A stretch of 64,000 nucleotides of DNA from contig NZ_CP080531.1 of assembly GCF_024746835.1 (NCBI RefSeq), positions 558,001-622,000 of the forward strand, read 5' to 3'. The DNA comes from Mesorhizobium sp. AR02. Its GTDB lineage: Bacteria > Pseudomonadota > Alphaproteobacteria > Rhizobiales > Rhizobiaceae. Each line of letters opens with the position of its first letter. The first letter of the stretch is position 1. This document shows positions 33,555-42,572 of the stretch, one piece after another. The notes beneath the pieces are model-generated. The model had not been told where the DNA came from. It did not search any database and was given only the letters and a program-made list of their open reading frames with translations. The position numbers and the translations under genes were made by a program.

Positions 33555-34403
33555 ATGACGATGACCATACAGACCGACACAGCGGCCCCGAAGCAGACCA
33601 CGCAACGTCCCCAACGCAAGCCGTTGCTGAGCATGGCGGCGGAGATTTCCGGCTCGATCTATCTGTTCATCGCCGTCTGCGCCTTCCTGCTCTTCATCGC
33701 GGCGTGGTTCCTGGCGACCGGGCTTGGCGTGGCGAAGCCGATCTTCCTGCCCTCGCCCCTTGCCGTCGTCGCCAAGCTTACAAAGCTGGCAATGGATGGA
33801 ACGCTGGCCAGCGATGTCGGCAACAGCGTCTATCGCATCATGATCGGCTTCCTCATCGCCTCGGTGATGGCGCTGGCAACGGCAATCCTGATCGGCGCCT
33901 ATCGCTTCTGGGAAGCGGCGATCGAGCCGTTTCTCGATTTCGTCCGCTACATGCCGGTCGTCGCCTTCGTGCCGCTGACCATCCTGTGGAGCGGCACTGG
34001 CGACATCCAGAAATTCCTGATCATCTGGATCGGCACCTATTTCCAGCAGGCGCTGATGTTCAAGGACAACATCAAGCGCGTTCCCACAGACTTCATCGGC
34101 TTCGGACGAACATTGGGGATGAGCGATTTGCGCGTGCTGATGCGCATTGTCGTGCCCTCGGCGATGCCGCAGATCTGGGACACGCTGCGCATCTCGCTGG
34201 GCTGGGCCTGGACCTGGGTGACGCTGGCCGAACTGGTCGCCGCCAATTCAGGACTTGGCTACCGGATCACGGTCGCCCAACGCTACCTGCAAACCGACAT
34301 GGCGATCGGATACATACTGGTGCTCGGCATACTGGGCCTGGCGACGGACCAGATCATGCGTTTCCTCGGTCGGCATTTCTTCAAATATGAGAGGAAGTCC
34401 TGA
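33555..34403 (+). CDS. ABC transporter permease (SsuC/TauC-like)
   Basis: 282 residues, about six membrane segments, starting with a hydrophobic helix at residues 35-55 (YLFIAVCAFLLFIAAWFLA). The EAA loop is GRTLGMSDLRVLMRIVVPSA. It is a single permease type expected to homodimerise, as in taurine, sulfonate and nitrate importers. It lies between the dehydrogenase gene and the ATPase gene, one base before the latter, and goes with the binding protein encoded at 28686. The ATG overlaps the tail of an intergenic repeat; another ATG follows six bases later. Confidence 0.88.
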   Translation: MTMTIQTDTAAPKQTTQRPQRKPLLSMAAEISGSIYLFIAVCAFLLFIAAWFLATGLGVAKPIFLPSPLAVVAKLTKLAMDGTLASDVGNSVYRIMIGFLIASVMALATAILIGAYRFWEAAIEPFLDFVRYMPVVAFVPLTILWSGTGDIQKFLIIWIGTYFQQALMFKDNIKRVPTDFIGFGRTLGMSDLRVLMRIVVPSAMPQIWDTLRISLGWAWTWVTLAELVAANSGLGYRITVAQRYLQTDMAIGYILVLGILGLATDQIMRFLGRHFFKYERKS

Positions 34404-34404
34404 C

Positions 34405-35190
34405 ATGCAGGCGCATCCCAAGCTGAAGATCTCGCATCTGCAGAAATCGTTCACGAATGGACGTTCGACGATCAAGGTGCTCGACGACATCAACCTCGAA
34501 GTCGGTGACAACGAGTTCGTTTCGCTGGTCGGCGCGTCGGGCTGCGGCAAGAGCACGCTGCTGTCGATCATCGCCGGCTTGCAGGACTACGAGCAAGGCG
34601 AGATGCTGGTCGACGGCAGCCCGATCAACGGGCCGGGCCGCGACCGTGGCGTCGTCTTCCAGTCCTACACCTTGCTGCCATGGCTGACGGCGCTGCAGAA
34701 TGTCGAGTTCGCGCTGCGCGAGACCGGACATGACGCCAAGGACATCCCCGAGGTGGCGCGCCAGCATCTCGACCTGGTCAAGCTTTCGCGCTTTGCCGAC
34801 AGCTTTCCAAGCCAGCTTTCCGGCGGCATGAAGCAGCGCGTCGCCATTGCGCGCGCCCTCTCCTACCGGCCGAAGATGCTGTTGATGGACGAGCCCTTCG
34901 GTGCGCTGGATGCGCTCACCCGTGGCCAGATGCAGGAGCTCTTGATGCAGATCTGGCAGGAGCATCGCCTGACCGTGATCTTCGTCACCCACGATGTCGA
35001 GGAGGCGGTCTATCTGTCCGACCGCATCTTCGTCATGGGCCTCAATCCGGGGCGCATCAAGGAGTGCATTGCGGTGCCTGCCGTCAGGCCGAGACCGACC
35101 GGCATTCAGCATGACCGCGACGTCCTGGAACTTCAGGCGCAAGTGCTGAAATCCATCCGCGAAGAAACCCGCCGAGCCGAGTTCGACTGA
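34405..35190 (+). CDS. ABC transporter ATP-binding protein (SsuB/TauB-like)
   Basis: 261 residues from the ATG one base after the permease stop, with GAGGAAG upstream. Walker A GASGCGKSTLLS, Q-loop region VVFQSYTLLPW, signature LSGGMKQRVAIARAL, Walker B LLMDEPFGALD and switch VTHDVEEAVYL are all intact. It is the motor of the NMT1-type importer of this cluster. The next gene is 110 bases away, so the first transcription unit may end here. Confidence 0.9.
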   Translation: MQAHPKLKISHLQKSFTNGRSTIKVLDDINLEVGDNEFVSLVGASGCGKSTLLSIIAGLQDYEQGEMLVDGSPINGPGRDRGVVFQSYTLLPWLTALQNVEFALRETGHDAKDIPEVARQHLDLVKLSRFADSFPSQLSGGMKQRVAIARALSYRPKMLLMDEPFGALDALTRGQMQELLMQIWQEHRLTVIFVTHDVEEAVYLSDRIFVMGLNPGRIKECIAVPAVRPRPTGIQHDRDVLELQAQVLKSIREETRRAEFD

Positions 35191-35300
35191 GCGTCGGGCC
35201 AGGAGCGGCTCATCGTTTCACCCAGAACGAAGTGGCGAATTCCGGCGTCTGACAAAATGCACTAAGGTCGATCTCGCCAGCCAATTCGAGGTCTCTTTCC

Positions 35301-36440
35301 ATGACGGCAGTCGCGCCCTTTCCGCTCATCGACGTGAGCGGAACACCAACCGAGCGCGGCAAGGCCTATGGCGAACAGGCACGCGGCCGCATCCATGCGT
35401 CCGTGGCCTTGTATGCCGCGCAGCTCGACCGGTTCGGCTTCGGGCCGGGCGATGTCGATCGTTTCGGTGGCATGTTCCTGCCCCGTCTTCGGCAATGGGC
35501 GCCCGACCTTGTCGAGGAGATGGAAGGCATTGCCGCCGGCGCCAATCTCGACCTGTCCTCGATCCTGCTGGTCAACGCCCGCACCGAAATCCTGCAACTG
35601 GCCAAGCGCGAGAAAGGCATCACCGATGACGAGCCCGACGGCTGCACGGGCGCGGTGATCCTACCGGAGGCGACCAAGGCCGGCCGGCTGATCCACGGTC
35701 AGAACTGGGACTGGCGCGCCGAATGCGCGGAAACCTCGATCGTGCTGCGCGTGCGGCGCGAAGACGGCCCGGATCTGCTTACCTTCACCGAGGCCGGCGG
35801 GCTCGCCCGCAGCGGCTTCAACTCGGCCGGCATCGGCATCACCGCGAACTATCTGGAATCCGATCGCGACTATCGCGACATCGGCATCCCCCTGCCCTTC
35901 ATCCGCCGCCGCGTGCTGGAGGCAAGGCATTTCGCCCATGCCATCAAGGTGGTGGCGACGACGCCGAAGTCCTGTTCCAACAACATGATGCTGAGCACCG
36001 CCGAGGGTTTTGCCGTCGACATCGAATGCGCGCCGGACGAAGCCTTTCCGATCTATCCCGAGAACGACCTGATCGTGCATGCCAATCATTGGCAAAGCCC
36101 TGTTGCTTTGTCGAAGCTGCGCGAGACGGGGCTCAGCGACGTGCCTGACAGTCTCTACCGCGACTACCGCGTGCGCCGGCATCTTGACACCCGGCACGGC
36201 GACATCACCGTCGACGACCTCAAGCAGGCACTGTTCGACGATTTTGCAGCACCCTTCAGCGTCTGCCGCCCGGCGATCCGCGAGGGAGGCGGTAATCTGT
36301 CGGCGACGGTGGCGATGATCATCTTCGAGCCGGCCAGCGGGTTCATGGAAATCGCACCGCTGCCGGGCGAGAATCGCATCTTCACACGCTATGAACTGGC
36401 AATGGACGAGGCGGTTCTGGAGAAAGCGGAAAAGCGGTAG
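35301..36440 (+). CDS. C45-family N-terminal-nucleophile hydrolase (isopenicillin N acyltransferase-like)
   Basis: 379 residues. The family motif DGCTGAVI gives a predicted self-cleavage between Gly114 and Cys115, producing a small alpha and a larger beta chain with Cys115 as nucleophile. Other family features are GQNWDW at about residue 136 and SGFNSAGIGITANYL. C45/choloylglycine-hydrolase relatives cleave or transfer acyl groups on amides. No signal peptide. It lies alone, 110 bases after the ABC ATPase and 196 before the GntR gene on the same strand. Its position next to a DMFase-like and a CE4 protein suggests a third amide-acting enzyme in one pathway. Confidence 0.8.
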   Translation: MTAVAPFPLIDVSGTPTERGKAYGEQARGRIHASVALYAAQLDRFGFGPGDVDRFGGMFLPRLRQWAPDLVEEMEGIAAGANLDLSSILLVNARTEILQLAKREKGITDDEPDGCTGAVILPEATKAGRLIHGQNWDWRAECAETSIVLRVRREDGPDLLTFTEAGGLARSGFNSAGIGITANYLESDRDYRDIGIPLPFIRRRVLEARHFAHAIKVVATTPKSCSNNMMLSTAEGFAVDIECAPDEAFPIYPENDLIVHANHWQSPVALSKLRETGLSDVPDSLYRDYRVRRHLDTRHGDITVDDLKQALFDDFAAPFSVCRPAIREGGGNLSATVAMIIFEPASGFMEIAPLPGENRIFTRYELAMDEAVLEKAEKR

Positions 36441-36636
36441 CAACGCGTAGAGGCCTTCAACGTCGAACCTGCCTTTGGCCGCATTGCTACACGGCTTGCC
36501 GCGCAACGATTGAGGCGTCTATTATGTGCCGATAAATCGCTGGCTTCGGCGTCCCGCCATGCTCGGCCCGATCGGATTGTCCGCGGCTGTTGTCGTCAGG
36601 GTAGATTTCAGAACGAATGAAGTAGCGCCCCCGCCA

Positions 36637-37335
36637 ATGGCCGACAGAACACAATTCGGGTTGACCGCCGTCGACACCGTGCCCCTGCATGAGAAGGTCT
36701 ATCTGGAGCTTGTGCGGGCCCTGATGTCCGGTCAGTTCACGCCTGGGCAGAAGCTGACCTCACGCAAGCTCGCCAAGGAACTTGGCACGAGCGACATGCC
36801 GGTGCGCAGCGCCTTCATGCGACTGCAGGCGCTGCGGGCGCTGAGCCCGATGCCGAACGGCAGCGTCGAGGTGCCGGTGATCTCCGCCGACCGGTTCTCG
36901 CAATTGACCGCCGTGCGAACGATCCTCGAAGGCTCGGCGACGGAGTTGGCGACAAAACGCATCAACGGCAACAATCTGCGGACGATCCGCCGCCACAGCA
37001 CCGAATTGACCCTGGCGGCGCGCCAGGGCGATATCGACGACTACCTCAGGAAGAACTACGCCTTCAAATTCTCGATCTACCGCCATTGCGGCAACGAGCA
37101 GATGATCTTCCTGATCGAGACCGTGTGGATGCAGGTCGGCCCCTTCCTCAGGAATCTCGCCATGGGCTTCGAGGACGATCTCTCCTCCATCCTCGACATC
37201 GACTATCACGAGGAAGTCGTCGCGGCGATCGAGGCCCAGGATGGCGCGCGAGCCCGCGCAGCCATCGTCCGCGACATCGACGAGGGTGCGGCACACATCC
37301 TGCGGCAGGCCAGATTTCCGAAAGCAAGGAGCTAG
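36637..37335 (+). CDS. GntR-family (FCD) transcriptional regulator
   Basis: 232 residues from the ATG of MADRTQFGL; a longer frame to 36526 exists but lacks support. The N-terminal winged helix spans residues 15-80 (LTSRKLAKELGTSDMPVRSA), then comes an FCD ligand-binding domain (FLIETVWMQVGPFL; DYHEEVVAAIEAQDGARARA with metal/ligand His). FCD regulators usually sense small organic acids or amino compounds. It is probably a local regulator of the amide cluster, possibly acting on the dyad upstream of the glutamine-synthetase-like gene. Confidence 0.82.
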   Translation: MADRTQFGLTAVDTVPLHEKVYLELVRALMSGQFTPGQKLTSRKLAKELGTSDMPVRSAFMRLQALRALSPMPNGSVEVPVISADRFSQLTAVRTILEGSATELATKRINGNNLRTIRRHSTELTLAARQGDIDDYLRKNYAFKFSIYRHCGNEQMIFLIETVWMQVGPFLRNLAMGFEDDLSSILDIDYHEEVVAAIEAQDGARARAAIVRDIDEGAAHILRQARFPKARS

Positions 37336-37380
37336 GATTGGAGGCCCCGAAAGGTGCCTATGGTTCTTTTCACCTTGGAA

Positions 37381-37480
37381 TTGGCTGAAGCCTCCCAACT
37401 TCGTCATCCTATGGCGGAGCAAGGAGCGAAGCGACGCGGCGCAGACCATAGGATGACGAAGTGATTGATGTTTCAGCCAA
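37381..37480. repeat. Nested 100-base palindromic repeat
   Basis: Inner arms of 17 bases match perfectly (37398-37414 and 37446-37462, ACTTCGTCATCCTATGG and complement) around a 31-base loop. Outer arms TTGGCTGAA (37381-37389) and TTCAGCCAA (37472-37480) also pair. It lies in the 466-base gap between the GntR gene and the GS-like gene and could fold into a large cruciform or RNA hairpin downstream of gntR. It resembles palindromic intergenic repeats common in Mesorhizobium genomes (recalled, not searched). The remainder 37481-37690 holds nothing I can name. Confidence 0.8.
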
Positions 37481-37695
37481 TCGCCAAGGCATGCGGTCCA
37501 TCAACCAAGCGACCCGTCAGGACTTCCTCGCCGACGGACCAGGGCATCGGCCCAAGAGCTCAGGGCCGATATCGCAGCTCAAATGCCCCTTGGCTTTCTG
37601 TCCTCTTGTCTCTATGTTGCGATCGCAGATCGCGCAATTGGTTTTGAAAATGCCTCCCGACATCCCGGTTAGTGACTTGAAAAAATAAGGAAAAA

Positions 37696-37715
37696 TATCC
37701 GGTAGTAACCGGATA
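37696..37715. promoter_or_regulatory. Operator-like dyad upstream of the GS-like gene
   Basis: Perfect eight-base inverted repeat TATCCGGT-AGTA-ACCGGATA, 86 bases before the GS-like start and surrounded by A-rich sequence. Size and symmetry fit a GntR-type operator, and a GntR gene lies directly upstream. Binding is inferred. Confidence 0.5.
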
Positions 37716-37801
37716 GGCTTCCCGAAAACTCACAAGCATTTTTTACCAGGGACAGTGCAGCCGATCAGGCTGAGGCACCTTCGAAGACCAGAGGTTTTAA
37801 A

Positions 37802-39157
37802 TTGAGCGATGCAATTGCGGACGTTTTGAGCTGGCTTGAAAGCAGAAACGACATCCAGAGCCTGAGGGCGGCGGTGTGCGACCTCAACGGCGTCATGCGG
37901 GGAAAGCGCATCCCCGTCGAGCAGGCCCGCAAGGCGCTGGAAGGCAAGCTGCGCATGCCCTATTCGCTGATCGGGCTCGACATCTGGGGCGAGGATATCG
38001 AAGGCAACACGCTGGTTTTCTCGACCGGCGATGCCGATGGCCTCTGCCAATGGACGGGACGCGGCATCCTGCCGGTGGACTGGACGGCGCATCCGACGGC
38101 ACTCGTCCCGCTCTGGCTCGCCGACGAAAACGGCGCGCCCTATCTCGGCGATCCCCGGCGGGCGCTGGCCCGTATCCTCGACCGCTACAAGGCGCTCGGC
38201 CTGACCCCGGTCGCGGCGACGGAACTGGAATTCTATCTGGTCGATCCGCAATCGCAGCGGCCGGTGGGGCCTGTCTCGCCGGTCACGGGGCGGCGCCTCG
38301 ATTCCGACGCGGCGCTGTCGATCGACGAGATCGACGATTTCGAATCCTTCATTCATGACGTCTACGAGGCCTGCCGGGCGCAAGGCATTCCCGTCGACAC
38401 GGCGATTGCCGAAAATGGCGTCGGCCAGTTCGAGATCAATCTGAACCATGTCGCCGACGCCTTGCGGGCGGCCGACGATGCCGTGCTGTTCAAGCGCACG
38501 GTGAAGGGCATTGCCCGCAAGCACGGCTTTGCCGCCTGCTTCATGGCAAAACCCTATGGCGATCGGGCGGGCAACGGCTTTCACGTCCATTTCAGCCTGG
38601 TCGACGCCGAGGGGCGCAACGTGTTCGACGACGGCACCGATCAGGGCTCGGAAATCATGCGCCACGCGGTCGGCGGCCTGCTGGCGGCGATGGCCGAGAG
38701 CACGCTGGTGTTCGCCCCGCACTTCAATTCCTACCGCAGGCTTCGCCCGCGCTCCTATGCACCGACCGCGGTCGCCTGGGGTTACGAGAACCGCATGGTC
38801 GCGATCCGCATTCCCGGCGGCCCGACCGGGGCGCGCCGCATCGAGCATCGCGTGTCGGGAGCGGACGCCAATCCCTATCTGGTGCTTGCGGCCATACTGG
38901 GCGCGGCATTGATCGGCATTGAAAGGCAGATGTCGCCGGGCGACCCGACAGGCAGCGACGGACAAGGCGTCGCGCCGGCCAAGCTGCCGCCGGACTGGGC
39001 CTCCGCGATCGCGACCTTCGAGAGCGGGACGCATGTGGCGGAGATTTTCCCAGCGATCCTGCGTGACTCCTTCGTTGCCTGCAAACGCCAGGAGTTGAAC
39101 ACGTTTGCCCTCAATGTCAGTGACTTCGAGATCGAGACCTACCTCGAGAGCGTTTAG
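37802..39157 (+). CDS. Glutamine-synthetase-family ligase, gamma-glutamylamine-synthetase (PuuA)-like
   Basis: 451 residues from a TTG start with AGAGG upstream. GS fold: N-terminal beta-grasp, then the catalytic domain with VAATELEFYL (metal Glu), ENGVGQFEINL, GNGFHVHFSL (nucleotide/metal His), RPRSYAPTAVAWG and the Arg-rich IEHRVSGADANPYL. It is shorter than housekeeping GlnA and lacks the adenylylation-loop tyrosine context (NLYDLP), so it is of the class that ligates glutamate to an amine. In this cluster it may glutamylate the amine released by amide cleavage, as PuuA does for putrescine. The actual amine is unknown. Confidence 0.82.
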   Translation: MSDAIADVLSWLESRNDIQSLRAAVCDLNGVMRGKRIPVEQARKALEGKLRMPYSLIGLDIWGEDIEGNTLVFSTGDADGLCQWTGRGILPVDWTAHPTALVPLWLADENGAPYLGDPRRALARILDRYKALGLTPVAATELEFYLVDPQSQRPVGPVSPVTGRRLDSDAALSIDEIDDFESFIHDVYEACRAQGIPVDTAIAENGVGQFEINLNHVADALRAADDAVLFKRTVKGIARKHGFAACFMAKPYGDRAGNGFHVHFSLVDAEGRNVFDDGTDQGSEIMRHAVGGLLAAMAESTLVFAPHFNSYRRLRPRSYAPTAVAWGYENRMVAIRIPGGPTGARRIEHRVSGADANPYLVLAAILGAALIGIERQMSPGDPTGSDGQGVAPAKLPPDWASAIATFESGTHVAEIFPAILRDSFVACKRQELNTFALNVSDFEIETYLESV

Positions 39158-39239
39158 GCTCCACGGATCATCGGCTTTGGCGCGGGCGACCTTGGGGGCT
39201 TGCGGTCAGGTCGCCAACCGGGCATAAACATGATGATTT

Positions 39240-40157
39240 TTGTCATGTATTATGCTCGGAGACAAACAGAAGTTGACCTTCGTTGCGCGCATGGAAAGCC
39301 GGATAGAGGGCTTTTCCGTCATCGGCGACCTGAAATGGCACCTGTGGGACGGCGTGGTTGCCGACCTCTGGGATGTCTCATGCGGCGACAGGGCCGAGGG
39401 TTACTATGTCTCTCCCGATCCCCGGCTGTTTGTCGCGCTCGACGTGGACGGCGACGGCGCCTTCTTCGTCGAAGGCGCCAAGGGTGAACTATCGCGCCAC
39501 GACAGGGCCCTCTCCATCGCTTACATTCCGGCCGGGGTGCCGATCCGTGGCCGGGTCGAGGGCTTGCGCCGGATCCGGCATCTCGACCTGCATTTCGATG
39601 TGGCGACGCTGACGCGCCGCTTCGGCCGCTGCCTTGACCGCGAAGCCCTGCAGATGTCGCGCCTCCAATTCTGTGACGACCGCATCGCCATGCTGGCCGG
39701 CCTGATCGCCGCCGAATGCGGCAGCGACCAGCCTCTGCACGATCTTTATGGCGAGGGCCTGCTCAACGCTATGTTCGCAAGCCTCTTCCAGATCGATCCG
39801 CCTGGTGCCACCAGGCGTCGGTCACCGCTGTCGCGCCGCAAGCTGCGTCTGGTCACCGACTATATCGACGCGCACTGCCTGGACCGGATCCGGCTTGCCG
39901 ATCTCGCCGCGCTGACCGGCCTCTCCGAAACCGCGATGAGCCATGCCTTCAAGGCGGCGACGGGCGTGCCGCCGCATCGCTGGCAGATGCAGGCGCGGAT
40001 CGACAGGGCAAAGGCGATGATGGCGCATGACGCCGCCGCGCTTGCCGACATCGCCGAGGCGACCGGCTTCTTCGACCAGGCGCATCTGACGCGCATGTTC
40101 AAGTCGGTGGTCGGTGTGACGCCCGGCGCCTGGATGAAGAGCGCCGGCAGCCCGTGA
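39240..40157 (+). CDS. AraC-family regulator, probably of the adjacent siderophore receptor
   Basis: About 305 residues from the ATG at 39240; a TTG at 39273 with GGAG upstream, or the ATG at 39291, may be the true start. The C-terminal AraC DNA-binding domain has both helix-turn-helices (RLADLAALTGLSETAMSHAF and LADIAEATGFFDQAHLTRMF). The N-terminal domain resembles PchR-type sensors that respond to the incoming ferric siderophore. It is immediately upstream of, and codirectional with, a FhuA-like TonB receptor, the usual arrangement for PchR/YbtA-like control. Confidence 0.8.
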   Translation: MSCIMLGDKQKLTFVARMESRIEGFSVIGDLKWHLWDGVVADLWDVSCGDRAEGYYVSPDPRLFVALDVDGDGAFFVEGAKGELSRHDRALSIAYIPAGVPIRGRVEGLRRIRHLDLHFDVATLTRRFGRCLDREALQMSRLQFCDDRIAMLAGLIAAECGSDQPLHDLYGEGLLNAMFASLFQIDPPGATRRRSPLSRRKLRLVTDYIDAHCLDRIRLADLAALTGLSETAMSHAFKAATGVPPHRWQMQARIDRAKAMMAHDAAALADIAEATGFFDQAHLTRMFKSVVGVTPGAWMKSAGSP

Positions 40158-40190
40158 CATTTCCGCAACATGACGCCGCGATGTCCCTCG

Positions 40191-40210
40191 TTTGGACAAG
40201 AATGGACAAG
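40191..40210 (+). promoter_or_regulatory. Tandem 10-base repeats upstream of the TonB receptor
   Basis: TTTGGACAAG (40191-40200) is followed directly by AATGGACAAG (40201-40210), sharing TGGACAAG exactly one helical turn apart, with a related inverted half TCCATCCAA at 40220-40228. Direct repeats at 10-base spacing are what an AraC-type protein contacts. The site lies 84-103 bases before the receptor start. Confidence 0.55.
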
Positions 40211-40293
40211 CCGCCCAAATCCATCCAATGACCCGCAGATAAGTTGAGGTAAACGATCAAGTATCTCAATGACGACAGGCGGGGACTTTCCTG

Positions 40294-42498
40294 ATGAGCA
40301 GACTTTACCGGATCAAGGCGCTTCTGGCGGGCGGCGTCGCCGCTGTCGCGATGATCCCGCCGATGGCCGCCTTCGCGCAAACAGCGCCTGCGAGCACCCA
40401 GCTTGAACCAGTGGTGGTCGAGGGCGAGGCCGGAGGCAGCGCGACCGGACCGGTCAAAGGTGTCGTCGCCAAGAAGACCACGACCGGCTCCAAGACGGCA
40501 ACCGACATCAAGGACATCCCGCAATCCGTCTCGGTGGTCGGCCGCCAGGAGATCGACGATCAGGGCGCGCAGAAGGTGGATGAGGCCTTGCGTTACACCG
40601 CCGGCGTCTTCGCCCAGCCTTTCGGCCCGGACAGCGACACCAACTGGCTGTATATCCGCGGCTTCGATGCGACGGCCACCGGCACCTACATGGATGGGCT
40701 GCAGCTGTTCAGCTATGCCTTCGGCGGCTTCTATGTCGACAGTTTCGGGCTCGAGCGCATCGAGGTGCTGAAGGGGCCGGCCTCGGTGCTCTATGGCGGC
40801 AGCAACCCCGGCGGCACGGTCAACTATGTCAGCAGGCGGCCCGAGTTCGAACGCAAGCGCTATGTCGAAACCGGCGTCAACGATGCCGGCAATGTCTATC
40901 TCGGCTTCGACATTGGCGACGTGGCCAACAACGGCACGGTCAGCTACCGCATCAATGGCAAGGTCGCCGGCGGCGACACCTACAGCGACCTGCAGAACGG
41001 CTGGCGCGGCTTCATCTCGCCCAGCATCACCTGGAAGCCGGACGAAGCGACCACGCTGACCATCCTGGCCAATTACAGCCACATCGACGACAACCACAAT
41101 GGCGGCAGCTTCCTGCCCTATATCGGCACGGTTGCAGACCGGATTATTGGCGGCGTGAACTACGGCCGTATCGACCCCGACGCCAATTTTACCGAGCCAT
41201 CCGTCGACCTCTACAAGCGTGAACAGGGTTCGATCGGCTACGAATTCGAACACACGTTCGACAATGACTGGACCGTGCGCTCCAACACGCGCTTCACCGC
41301 CGCTGATATCAACGAGGTTAGCGTCTACCCCAATGGCTGGGTCAGCCCCACATCAACGCAACTGAACCGCATCAATTTCGGTCACGACACGGACGCCATG
41401 ACATTCCTGTCTGACCTGCAGATTGAGGGCAAGGTGCAGACCGGCCCAGTCGAACACACACTGCTGGCCGGCATCGCCTACAAATATTACAACATCGATC
41501 AGGTGCAATCGTCGGCGCTCTTTGGGACGACTCCACCGATCGACGCTTTCGATCCCATCTACGGTGCGCCACTGACGCCACGCGTCAGCTATCTCAATCA
41601 AGATCTGACGCAAAAGCAGCTCGGCTTCTATACGCAGGACCAGCTGCGTTTCGGCGATGGCTGGCTGGTGACGCTGAACGGCCGCTATGACCGTGGCTGG
41701 CTCGAAGCCGACAATCGCCCGACCTTTTACTCAGCGAACTCCAGCACGGAGAGCCAAACCGTCGGTGACTTCTCCGGCCGCGCCGGGCTGGCGTACGAGT
41801 TTGCCAACGGCGTGACACCCTATGCCAGCTTCGCCACCTTCTTCAATCCGATCATCGGCACCACTGTAACCGGCGACCTGTTCAAACCGGAGACAGGCCA
41901 GCAGTGCGAAGTTGGCGTCAAATATGTGCCGACCTTTTTTGATGGCCTGTTCACAGCGTCGCTCTTCGACCTCACCCGTCAGAACGTGGCTTCGAACGTC
42001 AGCGCTTTCGCGCAAATCCAGACCGGCGAAGTGCGGTCGAGAGGCATCGAACTCGAAGGCAAGGTGAACATCACCGACGACTTCCGAGTGACCGGCGCCT
42101 TCACCGCCTATGACATCAAGATCACCAAGGACGATGACTACAACCATAGGGAAAATGGCGGGATTTCGGTAATCGGCAAGACGCCCTTCATCGTACCGGA
42201 AGTGATGGCCTCCGCTTCCGCCGATTATACATTCCGCGGCGATTGGTATGACGGCATCTCGATTGGTGGCGGCCTGCGCTATATCGGCTCCTCATGGGCC
42301 GACAACGAGAACACGGCGAAGGTGCCGGCCGTGACACTGGCCGACCTGAAACTCGGCTACGAGAAGGAGAATTGGGGCGTCGATCTCAACGTCACCAATC
42401 TGTTCAACAAGACCTATGTCGCCAGCTGCCAGACGACGCTGACCTGCTCCTACGGCGAAGGCCGCTCGTTCAAGCTGAAAGTACACACGACGTGGTAG
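40294..42498 (+). CDS. TonB-dependent ferric siderophore receptor (FhuA-type)
   Basis: 734 residues. The signal peptide is cleaved after AAFA (about residue 28) and followed by a TonB-box-like LEPVVVEG. The plug domain spans roughly residues 65-180 (DIKDIPQSVSVVGRQEI; LYIRGFDATATGTYMDGL; VLKGPASVLYGGSNPGG), then comes a 22-strand barrel ending in an aromatic residue (Trp). The C-terminal YVASCQTTLTCSYGEGRS, with its cysteine pair, is typical of FhuA/FoxA hydroxamate-siderophore receptors. It is an outer-membrane protein. No periplasmic or inner-membrane siderophore transporter is adjacent. Confidence 0.9.
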   Translation: MSRLYRIKALLAGGVAAVAMIPPMAAFAQTAPASTQLEPVVVEGEAGGSATGPVKGVVAKKTTTGSKTATDIKDIPQSVSVVGRQEIDDQGAQKVDEALRYTAGVFAQPFGPDSDTNWLYIRGFDATATGTYMDGLQLFSYAFGGFYVDSFGLERIEVLKGPASVLYGGSNPGGTVNYVSRRPEFERKRYVETGVNDAGNVYLGFDIGDVANNGTVSYRINGKVAGGDTYSDLQNGWRGFISPSITWKPDEATTLTILANYSHIDDNHNGGSFLPYIGTVADRIIGGVNYGRIDPDANFTEPSVDLYKREQGSIGYEFEHTFDNDWTVRSNTRFTAADINEVSVYPNGWVSPTSTQLNRINFGHDTDAMTFLSDLQIEGKVQTGPVEHTLLAGIAYKYYNIDQVQSSALFGTTPPIDAFDPIYGAPLTPRVSYLNQDLTQKQLGFYTQDQLRFGDGWLVTLNGRYDRGWLEADNRPTFYSANSSTESQTVGDFSGRAGLAYEFANGVTPYASFATFFNPIIGTTVTGDLFKPETGQQCEVGVKYVPTFFDGLFTASLFDLTRQNVASNVSAFAQIQTGEVRSRGIELEGKVNITDDFRVTGAFTAYDIKITKDDDYNHRENGGISVIGKTPFIVPEVMASASADYTFRGDWYDGISIGGGLRYIGSSWADNENTAKVPAVTLADLKLGYEKENWGVDLNVTNLFNKTYVASCQTTLTCSYGEGRSFKLKVHTTW

Positions 42499-42572
42499 CC
42501 ACCCACTTAGTTACAGCTTGCCAAACAATCCAGTGATGCTCCATCCGCCCAACAGGCGGCAGGTGCTTGCGT

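Noticed and set aside
37802..39157. Housekeeping glutamine synthetase glnA
   Set aside because: Sequence is of the PuuA-like group, lacks the adenylylation loop context and lies in a catabolic cluster without glnB.
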